DNA of 37,451 nt from Bdellovibrio sp. ArHS. GTDB lineage: Bacteria > Bdellovibrionota > Bdellovibrionia > Bdellovibrionales > Bdellovibrionaceae. The notes under the pieces were generated by a model. That model was not told where the DNA came from, ran no database searches, and was given only the letters and a program-made list of their open reading frames with translations. A program made the position numbers and the translations under genes. Below are positions 25,223-33,642 of the stretch, in pieces. The stretch covers positions 1-37,451 of the forward strand of contig NZ_JTEV01000002.1 in assembly GCF_000786105.1 (NCBI RefSeq). The letters are read 5' to 3'. The stretch's first letter is position 1; every line of letters starts with the position of its first letter.

Positions 25223-26106
25223 AAAGACTCATTCTAGGACTTTGTACGCTGTTGGTTTTTTCAACTGTGAAGGCGGCGGAAACCAATGGTGCTGAAGCCA
25301 CCCCACCGGCGATCACCATTGGTGTGATCCCGGGCGGAAATCCGGAAATTTTAAGAGAGCAAAGCCTTGGTTTGGCCAAAGAGCTGCAAGCCAAGCTCAA
25401 TATCCCAGTGAATATTTACGTTTCCAAAAACTATGACGGCTTGATTGAAGCGATGAAGACGAAAAAAGTCGACTTCGCGTTCTTTTCATCGGCGACCTAT
25501 GTTTTTGCCGAACAACAGGCGCAGGCGAAGGTGCTTTTAAAAAAAGTGTGGCACAATCCCTATTATTTTTCAGCGATCATCACGCCGGAAAAATCAGGAA
25601 TTAAAAAGCTGAAAGACCTAAAAGGTAAACGCATTGCTTTTGTCGACGATAAGTCGTCCTCAGGTTATTTGTACCCGCAGGTAGCGCTGAGAAAAGTGGG
25701 ACTTCAGCAAAAAGATTTTAAAGAAGTGGCGTTTTCTGGAAACCATCAGGCGTCCATTCAGTTCTTAGAGGCCAAAAAGGTCGATGCCGCCGCGGTTTTC
25801 AGTGATGACGAAAAAGGCGAGCAGGGGGCCTGGAAGCTTTTTGCCACGGATAAAAAAGCCAAATACCGTGTGCTTTGGATGAGTGCTCCGATTCCCAACG
25901 ATCCGTTCTGTGTTCGTCAGGACTTCTATGATCTGTATCCTAAAGTCACACATACTTTGATGTTCACCCTGATCGATATCTTGGAATCTTTGAAAGATAA
26001 AAACACATACTCGGAAATTTTAGGGACTCGCGACTTGATGCCAGCCACTTCTAAACAGTATGATCCTGTCAGGGAGATGGTAAAAGCACTTGAGCTGAAA
26101 CCTTAA
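25219..26106 (+). CDS. PhnD-like periplasmic binding protein (pilG position)
   Basis: This 295-residue exported protein has a signal peptide (residues 1-19, cleavage near V-K-A-A) and a phosphate/phosphonate-type (PhnD, type 2 periplasmic binding) fold: '[18 protein letters not shown]', '[16 protein letters not shown]', '[20 protein letters not shown]' and '[11 protein letters not shown]'. No cognate PhnC/PhnE-type importer is adjacent; instead an ABC-2-type ATPase and permease follow. TTG 25219 overlaps the carB stop, with GGAGGAA upstream. In Myxococcus the gene before the ABC pair pilH-pilI is pilG; whether this protein is homologous to PilG cannot be judged here. Confidence 0.8.
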   Translation: MKRLILGLCTLLVFSTVKAAETNGAEATPPAITIGVIPGGNPEILREQSLGLAKELQAKLNIPVNIYVSKNYDGLIEAMKTKKVDFAFFSSATYVFAEQQAQAKVLLKKVWHNPYYFSAIITPEKSGIKKLKDLKGKRIAFVDDKSSSGYLYPQVALRKVGLQQKDFKEVAFSGNHQASIQFLEAKKVDAAAVFSDDEKGEQGAWKLFATDKKAKYRVLWMSAPIPNDPFCVRQDFYDLYPKVTHTLMFTLIDILESLKDKNTYSEILGTRDLMPATSKQYDPVREMVKALELKP

Positions 26107-26111
26107 GCTAC

Positions 26112-26855
26112 ATGTCGGTACTGACAGTTCGTAATCTGAATAAGACGTTTAAAGGCGGTCTTTTTGAAAAGGACCGTCACGTTCTTCGGGATGTCAGCTT
26201 CGCATTGCCAGAAGGCCAAACTTCCGGTTTCGTGGGCAGTAACGGCTCCGGCAAAACCACCTCCATCAAATGCCTTTTTGATTTCATCCGGCCTGATAGC
26301 GGGGAAATTCTTTTTTTTGGGCGCTCTCTTAGCAGTGAAATAAAAACGCGCATAGGGTACCTTCCGGAACGGCCCTATCTTTATGAATTCCTGACAGGCA
26401 TGGAATTTCTTAAGCTGCACTGGAACCTTTGTTACGGTTCGTCTTTAAAAGGATTTTACGAAAGAGCGCACGAGGCTTTGAAAAAGGTCGACTTGATGGA
26501 GGCCAAAGACCGTCGTCTGCGGACTTACTCCAAAGGAATGTTGCAAAGGATTGGTATCGCCCAAGCAATTCTCACGCGTCCTGACTTGCTGATCTTGGAT
26601 GAGCCGATGTCGGGTTTGGACCCCGATGGTCGGGCCATGGTCAAAGATATCCTGCGCGAAGAACAAAAGCGGGGAGTCAGTCTTTTCTTCAGCAGCCACT
26701 TGCTTCAAGACATGGAAGAGCTTTGCTCGCACCTGGTGGTGATTAATCGCGGTCAAATTCTCTATGACGGGGTGCTGACTGCGTTTATGTCCGAGTTCCA
26801 AAGTTTGGAAAGAGCATTTTCTGTTCTGAAAGGCAAAGAGGAGGCCCATGGCTAA
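26112..26855 (+). CDS. ABC transporter ATP-binding protein (PilH-like by position)
   Basis: This 247-residue ABC ATPase has Walker A GSNGSGKTT, a divergent signature 'YSKGMLQRIGIAQA' (SKGM rather than SGGQ, as in many ABC-2 exporters) and Walker B 'LLILDEPMSGLDP'. It pairs with the permease gene that overlaps its last eight bases. The order ABC ATPase-permease-pilD-pilMNOPQ parallels Myxococcus pilH-pilI-pilD-pilMNOPQ, where pilGHI are needed for pili. Family is certain; the PilH role is inferred. Confidence 0.88.
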   Translation: MSVLTVRNLNKTFKGGLFEKDRHVLRDVSFALPEGQTSGFVGSNGSGKTTSIKCLFDFIRPDSGEILFFGRSLSSEIKTRIGYLPERPYLYEFLTGMEFLKLHWNLCYGSSLKGFYERAHEALKKVDLMEAKDRRLRTYSKGMLQRIGIAQAILTRPDLLILDEPMSGLDPDGRAMVKDILREEQKRGVSLFFSSHLLQDMEELCSHLVVINRGQILYDGVLTAFMSEFQSLERAFSVLKGKEEAHG

Positions 26856-27618
26856 ATTGTGGGCTTTGGCCAGAACGACCTTGCGGGAAATGTTGCGCGA
26901 ACGCGTCTTTTTGGTCGTGGTTTTAATAGCGGTGGCTCTTTTGGCGCTCAGTTTTTTATTGGGAGCCCTGTCCTTCGCGGAACAACAAAAAATTCTTACT
27001 GACTTCGGTTTTTTAGCCATCCAAGTGGCCGCTTTAGGGGTGGCTCTTTTTTCGGGTTCGTACTTGCTCGCGAAAGAAATCGAAAAACAAACCTGTCTTT
27101 TGATCTTATCTCGGCCCGTCACGCGGGATCAGTTCATTCTGGGTAAACTCTTTGGGGTCCTGGCCTTGAACACTCTTTTGATTGGCGCCCTCGCCGTCCT
27201 TTTATGGGGCCTCTTAGGTCTGTGGAAAACTCCGAACCTTTGGGGAAATTATTTTTTTATTTGCTTAAGTCTGTGGTTTGAAAGCGCTGTGGTGCTTTGC
27301 CTGGTGATTTGTTTCAGTTTGCTTGTGCGGCCGGTTCTGGCATTAGGGGCCGGTGTGATGGTGTTTTTATTGGGACACTGGCTGGGGGATCTGGCGTTTT
27401 TTGCGGAAAAAAGCAAAGAGCAGGCTTTTATCTACGCAGTTGAAGTGTTTCACTGGATCACGCCCAATCTTTACCGCATGAACTGGAAGTCGTTTTACTT
27501 TCTTGAGCAGGGCATTCCCGCTTCTCACGTAGGTTGGATGGTGGCTCACATGACCGGCTGGGCTCTGATTTTAATTCTTGTAACGAATTTTTTCTTCAGG
27601 AGAAAAGACATTGTTTGA
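26848..27618 (+). CDS. ABC-2-type permease (PilI-like by position)
   Basis: This 256-residue inner-membrane protein has about six helices and the ABC-2 N-terminal pattern 'LWALARTTLREMLRERVFLV'. The cytoplasmic segment 'LLAKEIEKQTCLLILSRPV' is typical of this permease class (NosY/CcmB-like group). AGAGGAGG precedes ATG 26848, which overlaps the ATPase gene. It probably forms the membrane part of the exporter with that ATPase. By gene order it corresponds to Myxococcus PilI. The substrate is unknown. Confidence 0.85.
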   Translation: MAKLWALARTTLREMLRERVFLVVVLIAVALLALSFLLGALSFAEQQKILTDFGFLAIQVAALGVALFSGSYLLAKEIEKQTCLLILSRPVTRDQFILGKLFGVLALNTLLIGALAVLLWGLLGLWKTPNLWGNYFFICLSLWFESAVVLCLVICFSLLVRPVLALGAGVMVFLLGHWLGDLAFFAEKSKEQAFIYAVEVFHWITPNLYRMNWKSFYFLEQGIPASHVGWMVAHMTGWALILILVTNFFFRRKDIV

Positions 27619-28399
27619 TCAGGATATCTTCTTTTTAGTTGTTTTCTTTATTCTGGGCGCTCTTTTTGGCAGTTTCGGCAATGTCGTAATCTATCGTCTT
27701 CCCAAGGATGAAAGCGTGGTTAAGCCGCGTAGTTATTGTTATAGCTGCAAAAAACAGATCAAATGGTACGACAACATCCCGATATTTAGCTGGTTCCTTT
27801 TGCGCGGGCGTTGTCGCCACTGTGGTGCTAAATTCTCTTTCCGTTACCCTTTGGTCGAGTTGATCATGGCGTCGCTGTTCGCGCTCAGCTATCACTATGT
27901 GGGATTCTCTTGGTCGTTGCTCGAATATCTGATTTTCATTTTTGGTTTGGTGGTCTGCACTTTCATCGATTTCGATCACATGATCTTGCCTGACGAGTTC
28001 ACTTTATCCGGAATCGTCATCGGGCTCGTGGGGGCTGCGTTGAATCCACAGCGTGAATTCGTGGATGCTCTTTTAGGCGTGTTGATGGGGGGCGGATTCC
28101 TCTGGGGAATGGCCTATGTGTATTACCTACTGACTAAAAACGAAGGCATGGGTGGAGGTGACATCAAGCTTCTGGCTTGGATCGGAGCTCTTTTGGGTTG
28201 GAAAGCCATTCCCTTTGTTATCATGTCATCCGCCATCGTCGGGAGTGTTGTCGGAATCGTAATGTCGCGAAAACAAAAGGCTGGACTAAAGACGGTGATT
28301 CCCTTTGGGCCCTATCTCGCTCTGGGTGCTATTTTCTATCTTTTTGGCGGCGAAACGATCGCTCTTTGGTATTTCGATCTGTTCTTACCCGGGGTCTAG
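27611..28399 (+). CDS. pilD: type IV prepilin peptidase / N-methyltransferase
   Basis: This 262-residue polytopic aspartyl protease cleaves and methylates prepilins. The cytoplasmic methyltransferase domain keeps both zinc Cys pairs (Cys43/46 and Cys68/71). Catalytic aspartates are Asp120 in 'TFIDFDHMILPDE' and Asp184 in the GxGD-type 'GMGGGDIKLLAW'. TTG 27611 follows AGGAGAAA and overlaps the permease stop by eight bases. Its stop codon lies inside the left arm of an inverted repeat. No pilin gene is in the window. Confidence 0.95.
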   Translation: MFDQDIFFLVVFFILGALFGSFGNVVIYRLPKDESVVKPRSYCYSCKKQIKWYDNIPIFSWFLLRGRCRHCGAKFSFRYPLVELIMASLFALSYHYVGFSWSLLEYLIFIFGLVVCTFIDFDHMILPDEFTLSGIVIGLVGAALNPQREFVDALLGVLMGGGFLWGMAYVYYLLTKNEGMGGGDIKLLAWIGALLGWKAIPFVIMSSAIVGSVVGIVMSRKQKAGLKTVIPFGPYLALGAIFYLFGGETIALWYFDLFLPGV

Positions 28400-28452
28400 G
28401 TCTGGCTGGACCTAGGACTATAAGCTTATATTCGTCTCAGAAGCTAGACCCC
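28391..28452 (+). terminator. nested inverted repeats after pilD; possible attenuator or terminator
   Basis: GGGGTCTAG (28391-28399) pairs with CTAGACCCC (28444-28452), followed by TTATTT. Inside, CTAGGTC (28396-28402) pairs with GACCTAG (28409-28415). Both folds use 28396-28399, so they exclude each other. A 12-bp palindrome TATAAGCTTATA (28419-28430) lies between. The outer fold resembles a terminator with a weak T-tract. Confidence 0.5.
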
Positions 28453-28456
28453 TTAT

Positions 28457-28485
28457 TTGACATTCACATTCCAAGCAGAAATAAT
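28457..28485 (+). promoter_or_regulatory. strong sigma-70-type promoter for pilMNOPQ
   Basis: TTGACA (28457-28462), a 17-base spacer and AATAAT (28480-28485): a consensus -35 with a 5/6 -10. Start of transcription is expected near 28492, giving a leader of about 76 bases before pilM. It sits just after the inverted-repeat block that closes the pilD transcript. Confidence 0.75.
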
Positions 28486-28497
28486 TTTATTATTTAG

Positions 28498-28533
28498 GAC
28501 TTGCGTCTAAAGGACGTAAGTCTTTGAAAAGAC
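28498..28533 (+). promoter_or_regulatory. overlapping alternative hairpins in the pilM leader
   Basis: GACTTGCGTC (28498-28507) pairs with GACGTAAGTC (28513-28522) over ten pairs with one wobble. GTCTT (28520-28524) can instead pair with AAGAC (28529-28533). The shared bases 28520-28522 make the folds exclusive. The leader then runs through GGTGG and GGGGAAG to the ATG. No known riboswitch was recognised. Confidence 0.45.
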
Positions 28534-28567
28534 ATCTGGTGGATACAACTGGGGAAGCAGCGTAAGC

Positions 28568-29623
28568 ATGTTTTTTAAGTCAAAGAAAGTTATCGGACTC
28601 GACATCGGAACGAGTTCCATCAAGCTTGCTGAAATGGACTTCAATGGTAAAGGAGCCCAACTGCTTTCCTTTGGTTTCGCGCCAACACCTCCCAATGCCG
28701 TTTCTGGTGGCGAGATCGTGGACATCGGATCTGTAGGGATCGCAATTCAGTCTCTGGTCAACGAAGTCAAATCCAAGCGCAAAAGTCTTGCGACGGCCAT
28801 GTGGGGAACTGCGGTGATCGTGAAAAAAATCACGATTCCACGCATGGATAAAAAACTGATCAAAGACCAAATTCGTTTTGAAGCTGAACAATACATCCCG
28901 TTTGATATTAACAATATTAGTTTGGCTCACCACATTCTCTCGGGCAGCAGTTCGCCCGACACCATGGATATTCTTCTGATTGCCGCGCAAAACGAACTTG
29001 TTACTCAGTACACTCAGGTTATCGAGATCAGCGGACTGAGCTGCGGTGTTCTCGATGTGAGTGGTTTTGCGTTAGCCAATGCCTTCGAACTCAACTACGG
29101 AAAAATTCCTGGTGAGGTGGTTGGCATCCTGAACTTCGGTGCGGCGATCACGAATTTCGTGGTTCTGCAAAATGGAGAAGTGATTTTCTGTCGCGATATT
29201 CCTGTGGGTGGTGCGAACTACACAAATGAGATTCATAAAGCAATGGGTGTCACGGTGGCCGAAGCGGAAGCCTTAAAGCTCAGTGCGATTTCTCGTCGGG
29301 AAGTTCCTGACGAAGTCCATTCGATTATCAGTGCCACCAATGAGGCCGTGACAGAAGAAATTCGCAGCAGTTTGGATTTCTTAAGTGCGACGACCAATGG
29401 CTTGGTGTTGAACCGCTGTTTCTTCACCGGAGGAAGCTCGGCGACTTCCGGTTTAACGGAAACTGTTTCTCGCGTTACGGGTATCCTGATGGAGCCCTTC
29501 AATCCTTTCTTGCGCGTGAAAGCCAATCCCAAAAAATTCTCTCCGGAATATTTGGAGCAGATCAGCTCATTTGCGGCCGTAGTTACCGGTTTGGCTCTTC
29601 GTGAAGTGGGGGATTCGACATGA
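28568..29623 (+). CDS. pilM: type IV pilus assembly protein PilM
   Basis: This 351-residue actin-like cytoplasmic protein binds the PilN N-terminus at the inner membrane. Nucleotide-binding phosphate-1 motif 'VIGLDIGTSSIKLAEM' (residues 7-22), 'FEAEQYIPFDI' and the phosphate-2/adenosine motifs near 'VVGILNFGAAITNF' and 'CFFTGGSSATSG' identify it. A weak ribosome site (GGGGAAG) lies about ten bases before the ATG. It starts an operon in which each following gene through pilP overlaps the previous one by four bases. Confidence 0.95.
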   Translation: MFFKSKKVIGLDIGTSSIKLAEMDFNGKGAQLLSFGFAPTPPNAVSGGEIVDIGSVGIAIQSLVNEVKSKRKSLATAMWGTAVIVKKITIPRMDKKLIKDQIRFEAEQYIPFDINNISLAHHILSGSSSPDTMDILLIAAQNELVTQYTQVIEISGLSCGVLDVSGFALANAFELNYGKIPGEVVGILNFGAAITNFVVLQNGEVIFCRDIPVGGANYTNEIHKAMGVTVAEAEALKLSAISRREVPDEVHSIISATNEAVTEEIRSSLDFLSATTNGLVLNRCFFTGGSSATSGLTETVSRVTGILMEPFNPFLRVKANPKKFSPEYLEQISSFAAVVTGLALREVGDST

Positions 29624-30219
29624 TTAAGATCAATCTTGCCACCTCTACCGTCAGTCCTTCCGTCGGAGCCTCACTCGGAATTTCATCCGATGGTTTTGTT
29701 TCTCCTGATGAGGCCCGCAAGGAGGCGCTGAAGCGTCTCGTCCTACTTTTGGTGGGGCCTGCCGCTCTCTATATTTATGAAAATCAGAACATTCCAGGCA
29801 AGGTCGCGGACCTCAATGCAAAAACCCAGGTCTTAAGTGAGCTGCAAAGTTATAACTCGCGCCAGGCGGCTTCGGTTGCAGAAATTAAAAAATTTAAAGA
29901 AGACGAAGCTCTGATGGCAGCGCGTATTTCGGCGCTGGAAAAATTGGCCAAGGACCGACAACGGGAAGTTCGGGTCATGGATCTTTTGCAGTCGTTGATT
30001 CCGGAAAAAGCCTGGTTAACCCGTATCCAAATCAACCCGGATCGCGTGAACATCCAAGGCTTGGCATTGAGTGATTTCGAGGTGTCCACGTTCCTGGAAG
30101 CTTTAACAAAAAGTGTTTTCTTGATGGATGTCAATCTGGTCAGCTCTAGCGAGGTGACCCAGGACGGCTCCATTCTTAAGAAGTTTGAAATCAGCTGCTT
30201 GTTGGAGAGACCGGAATGA
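29620..30219 (+). CDS. pilN: type IV pilus assembly protein PilN
   Basis: This 199-residue bitopic inner-membrane protein begins 'MIKINLA', the short N-terminal motif inserted into PilM. A single hydrophobic segment near residues 40-52 is followed by a coiled coil (about 55-120) and the PilN fold ('WLTRIQINPDRVNIQGLALS'). ATGA overlaps pilM and pilO. With PilO and PilP it makes the alignment complex connecting the motor to the secretin. Confidence 0.92.
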   Translation: MIKINLATSTVSPSVGASLGISSDGFVSPDEARKEALKRLVLLLVGPAALYIYENQNIPGKVADLNAKTQVLSELQSYNSRQAASVAEIKKFKEDEALMAARISALEKLAKDRQREVRVMDLLQSLIPEKAWLTRIQINPDRVNIQGLALSDFEVSTFLEALTKSVFLMDVNLVSSSEVTQDGSILKKFEISCLLERPE

Positions 30220-30812
30220 ATAAGTTTTTTGAAGTTCTCGCAGCTCAACAGGTCGGTAAAATTCTTCTCATCGGTTTGGCTTTGACCGCTTTTTATTGGT
30301 ATGCCCTTTACGATGATGGTTCCACCATTGATTCGCAAGTAGCTTCGGTCACACAACAGCTGCAAGAAGAAGAAAAGAAAAAGAAAGATACGGACGCGAC
30401 CTTAAAACAAGTGCAGGAAATGCAGGAAAAAGTAGGTCAACTCAGCCAGAAATATCAGGAGATTTCTCGTCGTTTGCCTTCGGCTTTATTTTCGATTGAT
30501 ATCAATAAAGCCATTGATGATTTTGCTCGTAATGCGGGTGTCAGCGTGAAGATGAAAAAGCCCGCTGAAAACATCAAAAGAGAAGTCGTTGAAGAAGTTC
30601 CGGTTGAGGTGACTTTGGAAGGAACTTACGCCGAGTTGGCTCAGTTTGCCTATCTGGTATCTGCGGCAGAGCGTATGTCTCGCGTGAAAAATGTTATTGT
30701 GACAAGACCCGAACCGGTGACCGGCGGGAAACTAAAATTTGAGGGTCAGGTTGTAGGATACAAGCTTGCGCCTGAACAAAAGAAACCTGAGGGTACGGAG
30801 ACTCCCAAGTGA
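30216..30812 (+). CDS. pilO: type IV pilus assembly protein PilO
   Basis: This 198-residue bitopic protein has a membrane helix near residues 14-31 ('GKILLIGLALTAFYWYALY'). A Lys/Glu/Gln coiled coil spans about 45-85, and the PilO periplasmic ferredoxin-like domain follows ('VPVEVTLEGTYAELAQFAYL', 'RMSRVKNVIVTRPE'). Its stop overlaps the GTG of pilP. It is the PilN partner. Confidence 0.93.
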   Translation: MNKFFEVLAAQQVGKILLIGLALTAFYWYALYDDGSTIDSQVASVTQQLQEEEKKKKDTDATLKQVQEMQEKVGQLSQKYQEISRRLPSALFSIDINKAIDDFARNAGVSVKMKKPAENIKREVVEEVPVEVTLEGTYAELAQFAYLVSAAERMSRVKNVIVTRPEPVTGGKLKFEGQVVGYKLAPEQKKPEGTETPK

Positions 30813-31492
30813 AGTCTGTAAGATGGATTGTGTCTTACATTTTAGTGGCGGCAATAGGACTCTGGCTTGCATTTGCAGTCAGCGTGCGATTTATTACGCC
30901 CGCGCAGTCTCAGGAAGCCCCTTCGTCGGGTGACCTTCCCGCTGACTTTTTGAAAGAGGTCGAGGCGACCCAAGTTCCACCTACAGGGGGGACGGGAAAA
31001 CCCGCGGCCGCTCCGGCAGAAACACCTGCTGCTCAAACGCCACCCGCAGCTCAGCCGACAGTGCCGCCACCACCGATGGATATTCCTGTGGGCGACACGG
31101 TGACAGCACCGGCCCCTTCGGCCTCCGATATTCTTCCCCGCGATGGTTATATGTATGACCCAACTGGGAAACGCGACCCTTTCAAACCATTCCGAACGGT
31201 TCGTCCGACACTGACTGAAGCGAACAAGTCTGCGGCTGAAGTGTTGGAACCTTTGCAGCGGTGGGAAACCGATCGTTTGCAGATCGTGGGTATTTTGTGG
31301 GACGTATCAACGCCTCGAGCGATGGTGCGTGATCCCGACGGTGCCGTATTTACAGTTACAAAAAACTCTAAGATTGGTCGAAACGAAGGATTTGTAGCGG
31401 CCATTCGCGAAGGTGAAATTGTCGTCGTTGAAACAAAATACGAGGACGGGAAATCCATCAAAGAATCTCGCATTTTAGAGTTGAGAAAATAG
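30809..31492 (+). CDS. pilP: type IV pilus assembly protein PilP
   Basis: The gene encodes 227 residues from GTG 30809, with GGAG eight bases upstream and the ATGA-style overlap with pilO. A hydrophobic N-terminal segment (residues 5-25) has no lipobox Cys, unlike many PilP proteins that are lipoproteins. A Pro/Ala-rich linker leads to the C-terminal beta domain ('YDPTGKRDPFKPF', 'LQIVGILWDVSTPRAMVRDP', 'KNSKIGRNEGFV'). This is the canonical PilP domain that contacts the PilQ secretin. Confidence 0.93.
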   Translation: MKSVRWIVSYILVAAIGLWLAFAVSVRFITPAQSQEAPSSGDLPADFLKEVEATQVPPTGGTGKPAAAPAETPAAQTPPAAQPTVPPPPMDIPVGDTVTAPAPSASDILPRDGYMYDPTGKRDPFKPFRTVRPTLTEANKSAAEVLEPLQRWETDRLQIVGILWDVSTPRAMVRDPDGAVFTVTKNSKIGRNEGFVAAIREGEIVVVETKYEDGKSIKESRILELRK

Positions 31493-31516
31493 TTTTTTAT
31501 ACCTAAGGAGGAGCTA

Positions 31517-33631
31517 ATGAAAGGATTCATTAGATTATTAATCCTAAGTGCAATGATTGCATCCCTGACCTCTTGTGCCAGTCGTCCGGTAGAGGATGAC
31601 GAATTATCTTTGGATGGCGCTGATTCGGCCGAGGTCGCTCCTGCGGACTCTGGAGCTCAAGATGATTTCGCGGAATTCGACGAATCCGGCTCTGGCCAAC
31701 AGGCCGAAGCGGCTCCTGCGGAGCAAGGGGACCAAGACCTCGCCATTGAAGAAGAGATCAATCAATCTTCTGACGTGCCTCAACAAGCAGAAGGAGCTCC
31801 TGCACCTGAGGAAACGTCTCCGACGGAGGACCCCTTCGCGGATACGACAGTTGCGGATGCGCCAACACCAACTCCAGATGTGCCGGCGGAGCCGACGGTC
31901 ACAGAAACAATTCCCACGCCCGTTCAAGAAACAGCGCCGGTTGTTAACAATGGTGAGCCGGCAATGATCACGGATCTTCAATTTAAGGCTAACGAAACCG
32001 GCGGAACGGTGATCGTCAATGCGAACAAGCCTTTGACTTACACAACCCGCACGAATCCGGATTTGCGTCAGTTTGTTATTGAAGTCGACAATGCTACGTT
32101 GCCAGACCGATTAAAGCGTTCTTTGAACACTCGTGATATCAAGGGCAGCGTTGGTGCGATTGATGCCTATCAAAACCCGGGTTCGACAACAGCCCGCTTT
32201 GTGATCCAGTTGCGCGAAGGCGTGGCAGAGCCGACGGTTCAATCTGAAGGCAATGCTCTTTTGATCGTAGCCAATAGTTCTGGAGAAGCGAGTTCTACCG
32301 TTCAGGCCACACCCGTGGAAGAACCACCGCAACAGCAAATTCTTCCGAGTCAAAATCTTCAGGAATTTTTGGCTGGAAACACGAAGTTCTACGGTAAAAA
32401 AATTTCTATCGAAACGAACAATATGGATATTCGTGACGCTTTGAACTTCATCACTGAAGAAAGCGGCGTGAACATGGTTCTTTCCGAAGATGTGAAAGGC
32501 AACATCAGTCTGAAGCTTCGCCAAGTACCTTGGGATCAGGCCTTGGTTGTCATTATGAAAGCGAAAAAGCTTGGTTACACTCGCCAAGGCAATGTCCTGC
32601 GTATCGCCCCTCTTCAGGATTTAAGAGCCGAAGAAGATGATGCCAATAAGCTGGCTCAAGCGCGCAAAAATATTGAGCCTCTTAAAGTTCGCATGTTTCC
32701 AGTTAGCTATGCCCGCGTTGATGAGCTTGAAAAGAAAATCAAAGATTTCTTAGGTGATCGCGGTCGGGTGGTCGGTGATGTGCGCACGAACGCCCTGGTT
32801 GTTACCGATATCGAAGAAAATCTGGAAAGAGCGGCAAAGTTGATCGCCAGCTTGGATACGCAACCACCGCAAGTTCTGGTTGAAGGAAAAATCGTCGAGG
32901 CGAAAGAAAGTTTCACTCGCAACATCGGGATCAATTGGGGAGCCACCGGTTCGCCTATCAAATTGGGTTCGACCGCTCGCGGTCCTGTGAATATGAATCC
33001 CAGCTTTAACGTCAATCCGACGGCAACAACCCCGGGCAACTTCAATTTCAACCTGAGCGTTGGTACTTTGGATGTCTTCGGAACTTTGCAGGCGGCTTTA
33101 GCGCTTTCTGAAACCGAAGAGCAGGTGAAGGTCATTTCCGCGCCACGAATCATGACCATGACGAATGAAAAAGCGGACATCACGCAAACGACGGAAGTGC
33201 CTGTACGTCAGGTGACTCAGAATGGGACAGCCACTCAGGAAACGTTCCAGTTCAAACCATTGACGATGAAATTAGAGGTGACTCCTCAGGTGACTGCCGA
33301 TGGTTCTGTTATAATGAAAGTGAACGTGAACAGACAGTTCCAAGGTGCTGATACGAGCGGGGCTGGTCAGGGCGCTTTTGCCGTGAACAGCCGTGAAGCC
33401 AACACTCGTGTCCTTGTGAAGAACGGCCAAACAGCCGTGATTGGTGGTATCTATCAAAGTGATGCCACCGACGGTGAAACCGGTGTTCCTTGGTTGCGAG
33501 ACGTCCCGTATATCAGCTACCTGTTTAAAACGAAGAACGTGAGAAAAGATAAAACCGAGCTTTTGGTCTTCTTAACTCCGAGAATCATCGGAGCCCTGGA
33601 CGCCTCAAGCCCGCAAACTCAGGACTTCTAA
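31517..33631 (+). CDS. pilQ: type IV pilus secretin PilQ
   Basis: This 704-residue outer-membrane secretin starts at ATG 31517 behind AAGGAGGAG. It has a lipoprotein-like signal with Cys20 (L-T-S-C), unusual for PilQ. A long acidic Pro/Ala-rich region (about 25-145) precedes an AMIN domain (150-240), an STN/N0 domain (295-355), a secretin_N domain (392-460) and the C-terminal secretin channel ('GQTAVIGGIYQSD', 'WLRDVPYISYLFKTK', 'ELLVFLTPRII'). Only one AMIN domain is visible; many PilQ proteins have two or more. Confidence 0.95.
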   Translation: MKGFIRLLILSAMIASLTSCASRPVEDDELSLDGADSAEVAPADSGAQDDFAEFDESGSGQQAEAAPAEQGDQDLAIEEEINQSSDVPQQAEGAPAPEETSPTEDPFADTTVADAPTPTPDVPAEPTVTETIPTPVQETAPVVNNGEPAMITDLQFKANETGGTVIVNANKPLTYTTRTNPDLRQFVIEVDNATLPDRLKRSLNTRDIKGSVGAIDAYQNPGSTTARFVIQLREGVAEPTVQSEGNALLIVANSSGEASSTVQATPVEEPPQQQILPSQNLQEFLAGNTKFYGKKISIETNNMDIRDALNFITEESGVNMVLSEDVKGNISLKLRQVPWDQALVVIMKAKKLGYTRQGNVLRIAPLQDLRAEEDDANKLAQARKNIEPLKVRMFPVSYARVDELEKKIKDFLGDRGRVVGDVRTNALVVTDIEENLERAAKLIASLDTQPPQVLVEGKIVEAKESFTRNIGINWGATGSPIKLGSTARGPVNMNPSFNVNPTATTPGNFNFNLSVGTLDVFGTLQAALALSETEEQVKVISAPRIMTMTNEKADITQTTEVPVRQVTQNGTATQETFQFKPLTMKLEVTPQVTADGSVIMKVNVNRQFQGADTSGAGQGAFAVNSREANTRVLVKNGQTAVIGGIYQSDATDGETGVPWLRDVPYISYLFKTKNVRKDKTELLVFLTPRIIGALDASSPQTQDF

Positions 33632-33642
33632 AAGGAACACGA

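Noticed and set aside
28492-28567. c-di-GMP (GEMM) riboswitch in the pilM leader
   Set aside because: A short GGACG..AAG run resembles part of the GEMM core, but it is fully used in a local hairpin and the rest of the consensus is absent.
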